Source: Leptolinea tardivitalis
Lineage (GTDB): Bacteria; Chloroflexota; Anaerolineae; Anaerolineales; Anaerolineaceae
Direction: 5' to 3'
NCBI RefSeq assembly: GCF_001050275.1
Contig: NZ_BBYA01000004.1
Coordinates: 1 to 58,948, forward strand
DNA length: 58,948 nt
Each line of letters begins with the position of its first letter. The stretch's first letter is position 1. The notes under the pieces were generated by a model. That model was not told the origin of the DNA. It made no database searches and saw only the letters and a list, made by a program, of their open reading frames with translations. The position numbers were made by a program, and so were the translations under genes. This document shows, one piece after another, positions 16,449 through 24,763 of this stretch.

Positions 16449-18491
16449 ATGAAAAATAAAATCACCTGGAAAACCCCCTGGTTATTCCCTATCATCCTCG
16501 TTTTCACCTATGCTGTGATTTATCTGCCGTATTTCTCCAGGCTGGGAATCTACTGGGATGACTGGCAGGTTGTTTTTCTAAACCTGATGCACAGGCCGGT
16601 TGACTACTGGAATTACTTTATGTTTGACCGTCCTTTTTCAATTTGGACGTATCTGCTGACTGTACCCATTCTTGGGGTTTCACCGCTGCCCTGGCAAGTT
16701 TTTACTCTCGCCGTACGGATTGTCGCCGCATGGTTTTTTGCTGCCGCTTTATCAATCATCTGGCCTGAACAAAAATGGGAATGCCGCTGGGCAGCTCTGC
16801 TCTTATTAGTTTTTCCCGGCTTTTCACAAACCACTATTTCAATTGCTTACAGTCAGCATTTCATCTCACAAGCCCTGTTTTTTGCCAGCCTGTGGCTCAT
16901 GCTTAAGGCATTTTCTGATGAAAAAAACCGGCTCTGGTTGGTCACGCTGGCCTGTCTTTTCTCATTGATCCAAATGTTGACGATGGAGTATTTTGCCGCT
17001 TCAGAGCTGATTCGCCCGGTATTGCTTTTCTTCGCCATCCAGAACAGGGAACATCTGCCATCAAAACCCTGTCTTCGCAAATCATTACGAACCTGGCTGC
17101 CGTATCTTCTCCCGTTAATCCTGTTTGGTGTCTGGCGGTTCGGGTATTATCCGCGTCTATCGGTGGAAAATTCCCCCACCCTCTTAAGTTCATTGATGTC
17201 CCATCCATTGGACACCATCAAGCAATTTGTCCAATTTGCCCTGCAGGATACCTTCTCCACCGCCTTCAGCGTCTGGGTGGATGCCTTCAAACCGTCTACA
17301 CTGGATTTCCGGACAATCTTTCAACTATTACTTGCCATTGCAGGAGCTTTTGTGGTTGCCCTATGGTTCTGGAAAACCTCTTCAGAATCAGACGATCAAC
17401 CCTCACTGCATAATAGGTTTATTCCCCAGGCCTTCATAACAGCCGTTCTTTTCCTGCTTCTGGGCGGACTTCCTGTCTGGAGCACCAACCGGCAGGCACT
17501 GGTCGGACTGTGGTCAGACCGGTTCACGCTGGCTCCAATGGCCGGATCGGCCTTACTCCTGATGGCTGCCGCCGCCTGGTTGACTCAAAACCGCACCCGC
17601 ACAACCGTTGTCCTCTCGGTGTTCGTCGCCATGGCAGCCTATGCGCAAATGTTGACCGCCGAAAAATACGCCGATAACTGGGAAATCCAACGCAGTTACT
17701 ACTGGCAGATGAAATGGCGTATTCCTGATCTGAAACCAAACACCGCCATCGTGGCCCCCAAACTGCCCACCAGCTTTATCTCTGATTACGCTGTCGGGTT
17801 TGCACTGAATGCTATGTATGCAAAAGAACCGGTCGGCAAGCAAGCCCAATACTGGTTCTTCATAGGTCCACGCGCCCAGGGAGATTATTTCAAAGAATAC
17901 CTTCCCGGCCTGCCGGTTGACTATTCCCTCCGGGATATCCATTTCAACGGGACGACTGACCAGACTCTTGGTGTGTCTTTTGCCGCCGGACGAGAATGCC
18001 TGCGGGTGCTTGATCCGTTCTACGCGTCAGCCCCTCCCCGTTTATCAGAAGACCTCGGCGGCATTGAAAAAGACATGCAGCCCATATCCAACATAGACCG
18101 TATTCTTCCGGAAAGCAATTCGCCGCTTCTGAGGAGTGATGTGTTCGGGGCCGAACCATCCCATGACTGGTGTTATTACTACCAGAAAGCCGACCTGGCA
18201 CGACAATTCCAGCAATGGACAGAAATCCCAAAACTCGCAAAAGAAGCCGCCGATAAGGGACTTCGCAGCAAGAATGGCATGGAATATCTACCCTTCATCG
18301 AAGGCTATGCGCAAACCGGCATGGCAGACAAGGCTCTCGAAACCAGCCTCACCGCCAACACCCTGACGTATGGAATGACACCCGTATTATGCAGCCTGTG
18401 GCAGCGTTATGAAAAAATGGATTCATCCACCGGCTTACCTGCCCAGGCAGCCGAATTCTTCAACCAGGTGGACTGCCCAAAAGTTCCGTGA
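16449..18491 (+). CDS. Polytopic membrane protein, possible GT-C-type glycosyltransferase
   Basis: A 680-residue protein with about ten membrane helices over residues 1-430 and a soluble C-terminal part. An early extracytoplasmic loop carries GIYWDDWQ (about 34-41). A paired acidic motif in the first loop is typical of GT-C glycosyltransferases that use lipid-linked sugars. The last 120 residues look like helical TPR-type repeats (AKEAADKGLRSKNG and AQTGMADKALETSL). No closer family is recognised, and the donor and acceptor are unknown. GAGG lies before the ATG. Confidence 0.75.
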   Translation: MKNKITWKTPWLFPIILVFTYAVIYLPYFSRLGIYWDDWQVVFLNLMHRPVDYWNYFMFDRPFSIWTYLLTVPILGVSPLPWQVFTLAVRIVAAWFFAAALSIIWPEQKWECRWAALLLLVFPGFSQTTISIAYSQHFISQALFFASLWLMLKAFSDEKNRLWLVTLACLFSLIQMLTMEYFAASELIRPVLLFFAIQNREHLPSKPCLRKSLRTWLPYLLPLILFGVWRFGYYPRLSVENSPTLLSSLMSHPLDTIKQFVQFALQDTFSTAFSVWVDAFKPSTLDFRTIFQLLLAIAGAFVVALWFWKTSSESDDQPSLHNRFIPQAFITAVLFLLLGGLPVWSTNRQALVGLWSDRFTLAPMAGSALLLMAAAAWLTQNRTRTTVVLSVFVAMAAYAQMLTAEKYADNWEIQRSYYWQMKWRIPDLKPNTAIVAPKLPTSFISDYAVGFALNAMYAKEPVGKQAQYWFFIGPRAQGDYFKEYLPGLPVDYSLRDIHFNGTTDQTLGVSFAAGRECLRVLDPFYASAPPRLSEDLGGIEKDMQPISNIDRILPESNSPLLRSDVFGAEPSHDWCYYYQKADLARQFQQWTEIPKLAKEAADKGLRSKNGMEYLPFIEGYAQTGMADKALETSLTANTLTYGMTPVLCSLWQRYEKMDSSTGLPAQAAEFFNQVDCPKVP

Positions 18492-18495
18492 CGGA

Positions 18496-19218
18496 TTATT
18501 CGTCCAGTTCAACGTATATGCGTTTGTTGATCTTGCCTTTTGATTTGTAATCAACAATCCGCATCCGTCCCACTTCACGGGTATTGGCTACATGCGTACC
18601 CCCATCCGCTTGAAGATCCAGTCCCACAATCTCAATGGTGCGTACTTCCGGGATGCCGGGCGGCAATAAATTGATCTTGGTACGGATCAGATCCGGGATC
18701 TGAAATGCCTCTTCACGCGGCAGTATCTTGACTCTGACATCCCGGGCAGCAGCCACTTCTTTGTTCACAGCCTCTTCGATCACACCTACCAGATCTTTTG
18801 ACAGGTTCTCAAATTCAAAATCCATCCGCCCTTTTAGCGGTTCCATATCGCCGCCGGTCACCTGAGCGCCATAATCGCGGAAAACCACACCACACAGAAT
18901 ATGCATGGCCGTGTGAGTGCGCATCATTTTATAGCGGCGTTCCCAATCAACTTCGCCATTGATGATTGTTCCCACAGCCGGCAGACCTGCTGCGGCATCA
19001 ATTTCGTGCAGAATACCCTCCGGTGATTTCTTGACTTTGATGACAGGATAAACCGTTCCGTCAGCCGTGATAGTACCGGTGTCGCATAATTGTCCACCAC
19101 CGCCCGGGTAAAACGCCGTTTTATCCAGGATGATGGCATGCAATTCTTCGTCAACAGCCGTGACGGTGGCTTTAAAGGTTTTCAGGTATGCATCGGTATG
19201 GCAGAGAAGTTCAGTCAT
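18496..19218 (-). CDS. Alanyl-tRNA editing protein AlaX
   Basis: A 240-residue stand-alone editing domain that hydrolyses mischarged Ser- or Gly-tRNA(Ala). FYPGGGGQLCDTG is the AlaRS-type editing N-terminal loop, and HTAMH gives the first two zinc ligands. In the second zinc motif the sequence reads DGGTH (about residues 209-213), where AlaRS and many AlaX have CGGTH, so one Cys ligand is replaced by Asp. Length fits the medium AlaX-M class. It is convergent with the membrane protein gene, separated by four bases. Confidence 0.9.
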   Translation of the reverse strand: MTELLCHTDAYLKTFKATVTAVDEELHAIILDKTAFYPGGGGQLCDTGTITADGTVYPVIKVKKSPEGILHEIDAAAGLPAVGTIINGEVDWERRYKMMRTHTAMHILCGVVFRDYGAQVTGGDMEPLKGRMDFEFENLSKDLVGVIEEAVNKEVAAARDVRVKILPREEAFQIPDLIRTKINLLPPGIPEVRTIEIVGLDLQADGGTHVANTREVGRMRIVDYKSKGKINKRIYVELDE

Positions 19219-19489
19219 GATTCATGCTCCAGGTAAGTGATGCCTATATTCTACAGCGATCCAGGTGGATATATTCCTTAACATTTTATTGGAGTGGATA
19301 TATTTTCCCTGGTTTAAAACCGTGTAATGGCAGGTTCATTCTCCCCTGTTTAAGAGGACGGAAAGCTCAAACCTGCGATCATACAGATGTCAACCGTGTG
19401 CCCTAACCGTTTGCCAGGCATGTTCATTGTAGATTGCTAATTCTGTGAACCAGGTTTTAGAATGTTTTCCGGCCGTTCATCATCCAACT

Positions 19490-20074
19490 CTATTCCACCA
19501 CAACATCTGTGCAGGCGGCTGTCTGGTCTTTCCCTGTAGCATCCTTCTGACAGAGTACTTTATCAGCCGATTTTATCTGGCTGGTGACTGTGCCGCTTTC
19601 GCTGATGATCTTTACGGAAAGAGTAACCGTAGTTCCCTGCTTAAAGGTATTCGTTTGTTCAAAGGGCAGAGAAAAAAGGTCTTTCTCGATATTGCCATCC
19701 CGGTTGGTGAAGGTGATTTCGACAACAGCCGCATCACCGGATACTGTATAACTAACCTGTTGGTCAATGATATTCGGATCGGGTGTACTCGTTGCTGTTG
19801 GTTTGGGGGTACTGGAAGGTAACGTGGCCACCATGAAATTCATCGGGGAGGGTAGCATATCGAATGTGGCCGTTGCCATCCGGGTAGGCGCGCCTACAGC
19901 GGGAGGTTCCAATGTGGGTAGATCCGGCAGAATGACGTCAGTTGGTTCCTGCGCGGCAATATCCGTCAACTGTCTTGACGCTTCTGTTTCTACCGCTCCA
20001 ATATCGGGGGTGGGCGCGGCCAGGCAGGCTATCGAGATAAGAAAAAAAGTAAAGCCAAGGAAAAGTTTTTTCAT
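19490..20074 (-). CDS. Lipoprotein with Thr/Pro-rich stalk
   Basis: A 194-residue predicted lipoprotein of unknown function. The signal peptide MKKLFLGFTFFLISIAC ends in a lipobox (SIAC). About 95 residues rich in Thr, Pro and Ala follow, as a stalk (LPSSTPKPTATSTPDP). A C-terminal beta-rich domain follows, with two Cys near the end. The start at 20074 is chosen for the signal peptide and an upstream AAGGG; a longer reading from 20137 would bury the signal sequence. It is probably displayed on the outside of the membrane. Confidence 0.8.
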   Translation of the reverse strand: MKKLFLGFTFFLISIACLAAPTPDIGAVETEASRQLTDIAAQEPTDVILPDLPTLEPPAVGAPTRMATATFDMLPSPMNFMVATLPSSTPKPTATSTPDPNIIDQQVSYTVSGDAAVVEITFTNRDGNIEKDLFSLPFEQTNTFKQGTTVTLSVKIISESGTVTSQIKSADKVLCQKDATGKDQTAACTDVVVE

Positions 20075-20441
20075 ACAATACTTTGCCCTTGAGTTAATCA
20101 TATCTACCTGTGTATACCAATATGATAAATTTCGCAAGTTAATGAATATAAATACCCTGGTATATTGCCTGAACCAGACAACAATCCGAATGAAGAAGTC
20201 CAGGAATATTTCCGCACATTAAAACTGCATGACCCTCGACTGAGGGGGGCAGCCGAGGGTCATGCAAAAAAGAGTATAGTACATTTTTGAAATTTATGCC
20301 AGCTGGTTAACCGGATTTTACGCAGATTTTACACAGCCTGATATATTACGAAAAATCGGAAATTTGAACGTAATAATTACCTTTTTTTCATATTAAGTTT
20401 TTTGCTTAATGAGAAGAATTAGCTTTCTTTTTTGCTGAGAT
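20075..20441. other. Intergenic region with a long inverted repeat
   Basis: No gene is seen. The main structure is a perfect 13-bp inverted repeat (20226-20238 with 20254-20266). Inside it a further 3-bp stem leaves a loop of AGGGGGG (20243-20249). On the minus strand it is followed by AGTTTT, so it could be a weak terminator for leftward transcription. The rest is AT-rich. Confidence 0.6.
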
Positions 20442-20472
20442 AAAAAAAGACCTTCGATTACTCAAAGGTCTT
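20442..20472 (-). terminator. Terminator of the tRNA-Pro gene
   Basis: An 8-bp stem (20447-20454 with 20465-20472) with a 10-base loop is followed on the minus strand by a run of seven T. It begins five bases past the CCA end of the tRNA. Confidence 0.85.
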
Positions 20473-20476
20473 CTTC

Positions 20477-20554
20477 TGGTCGGGGCGAGAGGATTTGAAC
20501 CTCCGATCTCACGGTCCCGAACCGTGTGCTCTAGCCGGACTGAGCCACACCCCG
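20477..20554 (-). tRNA. tRNA-Pro (anticodon CGG)
   Basis: A 78-nt cloverleaf with the CCA end encoded. The acceptor stem CGGGGTG pairs with CGCCCCG, the D stem is GCTC/GAGC, and the anticodon stem CACGG/CCGTG encloses loop TTCGGGA, giving anticodon CGG. The T arm is GGAGG-TTCAAAT-CCTCT. The discriminator is A. It stands alone, with its own promoter and terminator. Confidence 0.95.
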
Positions 20555-20564
20555 AACAGCCAAC

Positions 20565-20594
20565 ATTATAGTGTATCCGTCCTCCTTTTGGCAA
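20565..20594 (-). promoter_or_regulatory. tRNA-Pro promoter
   Basis: On the minus strand TTGCCA (20594-20589) and TATAAT (20570-20565) are 18 bases apart, ending 10 bases before the mature 5' end of the tRNA. Confidence 0.7.
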
Positions 20595-20657
20595 GGGATC
20601 GTTTATTTCCACCGATATAAGAAAGATTAGGAAATGATTAGAAACAGGTTGAAGTGA

Positions 20658-20687
20658 TTGACTTTCGGTATCTGAAAGATGTATAAA
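20658..20687 (+). promoter_or_regulatory. Promoter of the ABC operon
   Basis: TTGACT (20658-20663) and TATAAA (20682-20687) are 18 bases apart. They lie about 120 bases upstream of the ATPase gene. Confidence 0.6.
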
Positions 20688-20809
20688 ATATAGCGACTAT
20701 TGTGAAATTCTTTTCAGAGACTGCATTCTATATCACTTAAATTGATCCCAATTCAACCGGCAGCCTTTACGGCTGTTGTGTTTGTAAGACATGCTCCAAG
20801 GAGTAAAGG

Positions 20810-21760
20810 ATGATACGTGTCAAGAGTCTAAGCAAAGACTATGGTTCACGCCGGGCAGTGGATCAGATATCATTTAGTGCTGCCAAAGGCGAAATCCTGG
20901 GTTTTTTGGGTCCAAACGGCGCAGGGAAAACAACCACCATGCGCATGCTTACCGGTTATATGCCCCCCACAAGTGGTACCGCTGAAATTGGCGGGTTTGA
21001 TGTTGTCGAGAATTCTCTCGAAGTTCGCAAGCTGGTCGGTTACATGCCGGAATCTGTCCCCCTGTACAATGAGATGACCCTTATGGAATATCTCACCTAC
21101 ATGGGCGAGTTCCATAACATCCCCGACCTGGATGACCGCGTGGATGAAGTCCTCGAGAAAGTCCATCTCGATAATCGTGCCGGCGGGTATGTGGGCAATC
21201 TTTCCAAAGGTATGCGTCAACGCCTTGGTCTTGCCCAGGCCATCCTGCACCGCCCTGAAGTGCTCATTCTCGATGAGCCCACCATCGGACTGGATCCCGC
21301 TCAGATTATTGAAGTTCGCAACCTGATCCGAGAAATTGGTAAAGAGCACACAGTCATGCTCTCCACCCACATTCTCACCGAGGTTCAGCAGGTATGCAAC
21401 CGGGTGATCATCATCAACAAAGGCCATATCGTAGCCGAAGATACTCCCTCCGGCTTACAGGCCCGCCTGACCGGTGCTGACCGCGTGAACATCAAGATTA
21501 AGGGAGAAGCCAGCGAATTGCTGCCGCTCATCACCCCCCTGCCAGGCGTGATGAATGTCGAAGCAAAGAAGGAAAACGAACTCGAAGTCTCTATGTCAGC
21601 CGGGCAGGATATCAGGCCAGAAATCGCCCGGTTAATCGTGAAGAACGGCTTTGATTTACTGGAAATGCAGGCTGCCAGCCTGAGCCTCGAAGATATCTTT
21701 ATGCAATTAACCCAGGATGAACCCGCCCGTCCGTCGCTCGATGGCACGGTGGATGCCTGA
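20810..21760 (+). CDS. ABC transporter ATP-binding protein (GldA-like)
   Basis: A 316-residue ATPase. Walker A GPNGAGKTT (34-42), signature LSKGMRQRLGLAQ and Walker B VLILDEPTIGLDP are intact, followed by a roughly 80-residue C-terminal extension common to exporter ATPases of the GldA/NosF type. AAGGAG lies seven bases before the ATG. It leads a four-gene operon with a permease, a GldG-like protein and a DUF4340-like protein. Together these form an export-type complex of unknown substrate. Confidence 0.93.
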   Translation: MIRVKSLSKDYGSRRAVDQISFSAAKGEILGFLGPNGAGKTTTMRMLTGYMPPTSGTAEIGGFDVVENSLEVRKLVGYMPESVPLYNEMTLMEYLTYMGEFHNIPDLDDRVDEVLEKVHLDNRAGGYVGNLSKGMRQRLGLAQAILHRPEVLILDEPTIGLDPAQIIEVRNLIREIGKEHTVMLSTHILTEVQQVCNRVIIINKGHIVAEDTPSGLQARLTGADRVNIKIKGEASELLPLITPLPGVMNVEAKKENELEVSMSAGQDIRPEIARLIVKNGFDLLEMQAASLSLEDIFMQLTQDEPARPSLDGTVDA

Positions 21761-21780
21761 TACCTCTGGAGAATAATCGT

Positions 21781-22515
21781 ATGAGAAATATCTGGGTAAT
21801 AGCCAAACGGGAATTCAAACTGTACTTCATAAGTCCTATCGCTTATGCCGTCATGTTCTTGATCCTATTTGTTCTTGGTTTGATCTTTTATTCAAGTTTT
21901 TACTTTGCTGCTTCAACACAGCAGTATGTCCCCTCTATGAAAGAAATTCTTTCTCCCATGGTGACCATTTTCCTGTTCACTACTCCAGCCATTACCATGC
22001 GTCTGCTGGCAGATGAACAAAAGACCGGCACGCTGGAAGTGTTAATGACCAAACCCATTCGTGATTGGGAACTGGTTCTGGGTAAATGGCTGGGAGCCAT
22101 GCTTTTCTTCATAGTTATTCTGCTCCTCACCTGGATTTATCCTTTGATCCTCAATATCGTGGTGAAACCGGGAATCGAGATGGGCAGCGTAATCACAGGA
22201 TACCTTGGATTACTCCTTCTGATTGGTTCATTCATCGCCATCGGGGTTTTTGCTTCTTCTCTGTTTTCCAACCAGATCGCCGTATTCTTTACCACTCTGG
22301 GCATCCTGTTGATCTTCTGGTTAATTGACTATCCCGGGCAGGCTTTTGGCGGTGTTGCCGGCAGTGTCATGCAATACCTGGGGTTAACACAGCATTACTT
22401 CAACTCGTTTTATGCCGGTGTCATTGAAATTAAAGACCTGGTCTATTTTCTCAGTTTAATTACATTTGCTCTCTTCCTTGGGAGCGCATCTGTTGAATCG
22501 AGAAGGTGGCGGTAA
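21781..22515 (+). CDS. ABC transporter permease (GldF-like)
   Basis: A 244-residue ABC-2 type permease with six predicted membrane helices. RNIWVIAKREFKLYFISPIAYAV at the N-terminus and the amphipathic segment ADEQKTGTLEVLMTKPIRDWEL (about 79-100) are typical of the GldF/NosY group. It partners the preceding ATPase and overlaps the next gene by 10 bases. Confidence 0.92.
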   Translation: MRNIWVIAKREFKLYFISPIAYAVMFLILFVLGLIFYSSFYFAASTQQYVPSMKEILSPMVTIFLFTTPAITMRLLADEQKTGTLEVLMTKPIRDWELVLGKWLGAMLFFIVILLLTWIYPLILNIVVKPGIEMGSVITGYLGLLLLIGSFIAIGVFASSLFSNQIAVFFTTLGILLIFWLIDYPGQAFGGVAGSVMQYLGLTQHYFNSFYAGVIEIKDLVYFLSLITFALFLGSASVESRRWR

Positions 22516-24059
22516 TGAATAACTACAAAAAATTCGCCCCTTATGGGCTTTATCTATCGTTGCTTGCAGCGGCCGCATCGCTGGGGTTGTTCATTGTCCA
22601 ACGGAAGATGACTCTGCCTCTTCAAATATCTCTGGCTGTCATCGTGCTTGGTCTGGCGCTGGCCGTTTTTCTGGATCCCCAGAAAGCGAAAGAGACAATA
22701 ACAGGCCGTCAGGGAAAGAACACATCCAACGCTTTCCTGATGGTGGTCGCTGTGCTGGGCATCCTGGTTGTACTGAATTACCTCGGAAACACTTATTCCC
22801 GCCGCTGGGATCTGACGGAAGACAAGCAGAATTCACTGGCACAAGAATCCCTGCAAATTCTGGAAAAATTACCATCAAAAGTATCAGTGGTCGGTTATTT
22901 TTCTCCTCGCATGTCCAAAGAAGCGGCCACTCAATTGTTGGAGAATTACAAGTCTTCCTCCAATGGCAAGTTTGACTATAAATTTGTCGATCCAGATGCC
23001 GATCCCGTAGCAGCGAAAGCAGCGCAGATCACCCGCGATGGTACTCTGGTACTATCCATGGACGGACATTCAGAACAGATCACCTATCTGGATGAAAAAG
23101 AAATCTCCGGTGCATTGATTCGTCTATCCAACCCGGATAAACGCAATATTTACTTCCTCACCGGACATGGTGAATATGAGCTGGAAACAACCACCCAGGA
23201 AAATAAATACAGCCGGGTAAAAGCCGCCCTCGAAGCCAAGAATTACACAGTTAACTCACTGAATCTGCTGAAGACTCCCAGTATTCCGGATAACGCCCTG
23301 GCGATTGTCATAGCCGGTGGGAAAGTTGCCCTGAACGATAAAGAAGTTGATCTGCTTAAGGCCTTTCTTGAAAAAGGCAAGGCAGTCGTCTGGCTGGATA
23401 ATCCCTCTGCAGAAAGCGGCATTAAATCATCTGATGATCTATTTGCCGCCTACCTGAAGTCTGATTGGGGCATCACCGTTGACGATGATCTGGTGATCGA
23501 TACCAATGTCAATCCGCCAACAGTAATTGTGGCAGATAAATATGGCAATCACCCCATTACCAACAAACTTCAAAACCTGGTGACATTGTTCCCCGGCGCA
23601 CGGTCAGTGCAATATGATTCCAAGCATGAAAAAGTTGTCGGGTATCCGCTGGTTTCCTCATCGCAGGCTTCCTGGGGTGAAACAGACCAGGCTAGCATCG
23701 CCAGTCAGAAGGTTTCGCCCGATCAGAAAACTGACCGTATGGGGCCTCTGGATGTAGCGCTGGCAGCCAAGAACATCGATACCAACGGACGGTTAGTGAT
23801 TATTGGCGATGCCGAGTTCGCCAACGATAACAATTATCCCCAGTATGGGAATGGTATTCTGTTAATCAATTCCATCGACTGGGCTGCCGGGCAGGAAGAC
23901 CTCATCAACCTGACCCCGCGAGATAATACACAACGGGTTTTGGTTCCTCCAACCGTCTTTACAACTGGCTCTGTCATGCTTGTGACTGTATTCCTTATTC
24001 CAGGAGCTATTCTGGCTGCAGGCATTATCACCTGGATTCAAAGGAAAAAGAGAGGGTAA
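22506..24059 (+). CDS. GldG-like ABC auxiliary membrane protein
   Basis: A 517-residue protein with three N-terminal membrane helices (about 13-30, 36-53 and 73-93), an extracytoplasmic region of about 390 residues and a final helix near 487-509. RWDLTEDKQNSLAQESLQIL and FLTGHGEYELE are typical of the GldG / ABC-transporter auxiliary family, whose core resembles a ThuA/glutamine-amidotransferase-like fold. In Bacteroidetes this family is linked to gliding. Here it more likely supports an exporter. The overlap with the permease implies coupling. Confidence 0.88.
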   Translation: MAVMNNYKKFAPYGLYLSLLAAAASLGLFIVQRKMTLPLQISLAVIVLGLALAVFLDPQKAKETITGRQGKNTSNAFLMVVAVLGILVVLNYLGNTYSRRWDLTEDKQNSLAQESLQILEKLPSKVSVVGYFSPRMSKEAATQLLENYKSSSNGKFDYKFVDPDADPVAAKAAQITRDGTLVLSMDGHSEQITYLDEKEISGALIRLSNPDKRNIYFLTGHGEYELETTTQENKYSRVKAALEAKNYTVNSLNLLKTPSIPDNALAIVIAGGKVALNDKEVDLLKAFLEKGKAVVWLDNPSAESGIKSSDDLFAAYLKSDWGITVDDDLVIDTNVNPPTVIVADKYGNHPITNKLQNLVTLFPGARSVQYDSKHEKVVGYPLVSSSQASWGETDQASIASQKVSPDQKTDRMGPLDVALAAKNIDTNGRLVIIGDAEFANDNNYPQYGNGILLINSIDWAAGQEDLINLTPRDNTQRVLVPPTVFTTGSVMLVTVFLIPGAILAAGIITWIQRKKRG

Positions 24060-24062
24060 GCC

Positions 24063-24650
24063 ATGGTTAAGAAACCAACTCTGATATTATTGGGAATTCT
24101 CATAATTTTGGGAGCGGTTGCATGGTGGACTCAGAAAGCCCAGCCCGACTTTTTGAAGGCAGATATGACTGCCACACCCACAACAGTCCCCAGTCCATTC
24201 ACTGCCTGGAAATTTGAAAACACCCGCCTGATCAAGTATCAGAACCCTGATGGTTCACCACTCGATCTGCGCATGGGTAAGGATTTCAATTCCTGGAGTA
24301 TTGATCAGGATTCAGCCATACCTGTAAATTCCGGCAAGGTGATGCAATTAATTTCGGAGTTGCAATACATGAAACCTATTGCTAAACTTGAATCAGCCAC
24401 AGCAGATGACGCAATGGGACTGGATGCCGGGGCAAAGATCATCACCCTGGTGGATGATAAAGGTGCCACAATTGAAATGAAACTGGGTCAGCCTACTGCT
24501 ACAACCAGTGGAACATATGTAAAGGTTGCCGATAGTTATTACATAGTGAATACACCAGTAGTGGAAGAGATCACCAAGATTTTGACGGTTGAAGGTCTTG
24601 CCAAACCGACAGAAACACCCACTTTAGTTTCGGGTACCCCAACCCCGTAA
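24063..24650 (+). CDS. DUF4340-like membrane-anchored protein
   Basis: A 195-residue protein with one N-terminal membrane anchor (about 7-24) and an extracytoplasmic domain. It resembles the DUF4340 proteins found after GldG-like genes (WSIDQDSAIPVNSGKVMQLI, then a beta-rich region). The tail is Thr/Pro-rich. It starts three bases after the GldG-like stop. Function unknown; the operon context suggests an accessory part of the ABC complex. Confidence 0.8.
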   Translation: MVKKPTLILLGILIILGAVAWWTQKAQPDFLKADMTATPTTVPSPFTAWKFENTRLIKYQNPDGSPLDLRMGKDFNSWSIDQDSAIPVNSGKVMQLISELQYMKPIAKLESATADDAMGLDAGAKIITLVDDKGATIEMKLGQPTATTSGTYVKVADSYYIVNTPVVEEITKILTVEGLAKPTETPTLVSGTPTP

Positions 24651-24667
24651 TCCTGGGGTTTCAGGTA

Positions 24668-24702
24668 TTGAAAACCCGTCTGAAAAAGAGTATTCTGAAT
24701 AC
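24668..24702 (+). promoter_or_regulatory. Promoter of the primary sigma gene with overlapping palindrome
   Basis: TTGAAA (24668-24673) and TATTCT (24691-24696) are exactly 17 bases apart. The palindrome GTATTC-T-GAATAC (24690-24702) lies over the -10 box, which could allow a dimeric repressor to block it. Confidence 0.6.
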
Positions 24703-24763
24703 TGGTAATTTTGTGCCAGAATGGTTGATTGAACTCTCAAGAATGAGGTAATGACAAATTTCT

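Noticed and set aside
19265-19304. Direct repeat GTGGATATATT (19265-19275 and 19294-19304) in the gap beside AlaX
   Set aside because: Only two AT-rich copies 29 bases apart with no promoter or gene relation seen. Probably chance.
20406-20612. Short frame over the tRNA-Pro gene
   Set aside because: The sequence is the tRNA itself read as protein (for example EIGGSNPLAPT), a common artefact.
24641-24660. Hairpin AACCCC/GGGGTT over the stop of the DUF4340-like gene
   Set aside because: No T tract follows and the stem has only six pairs, so a terminator is not supported.
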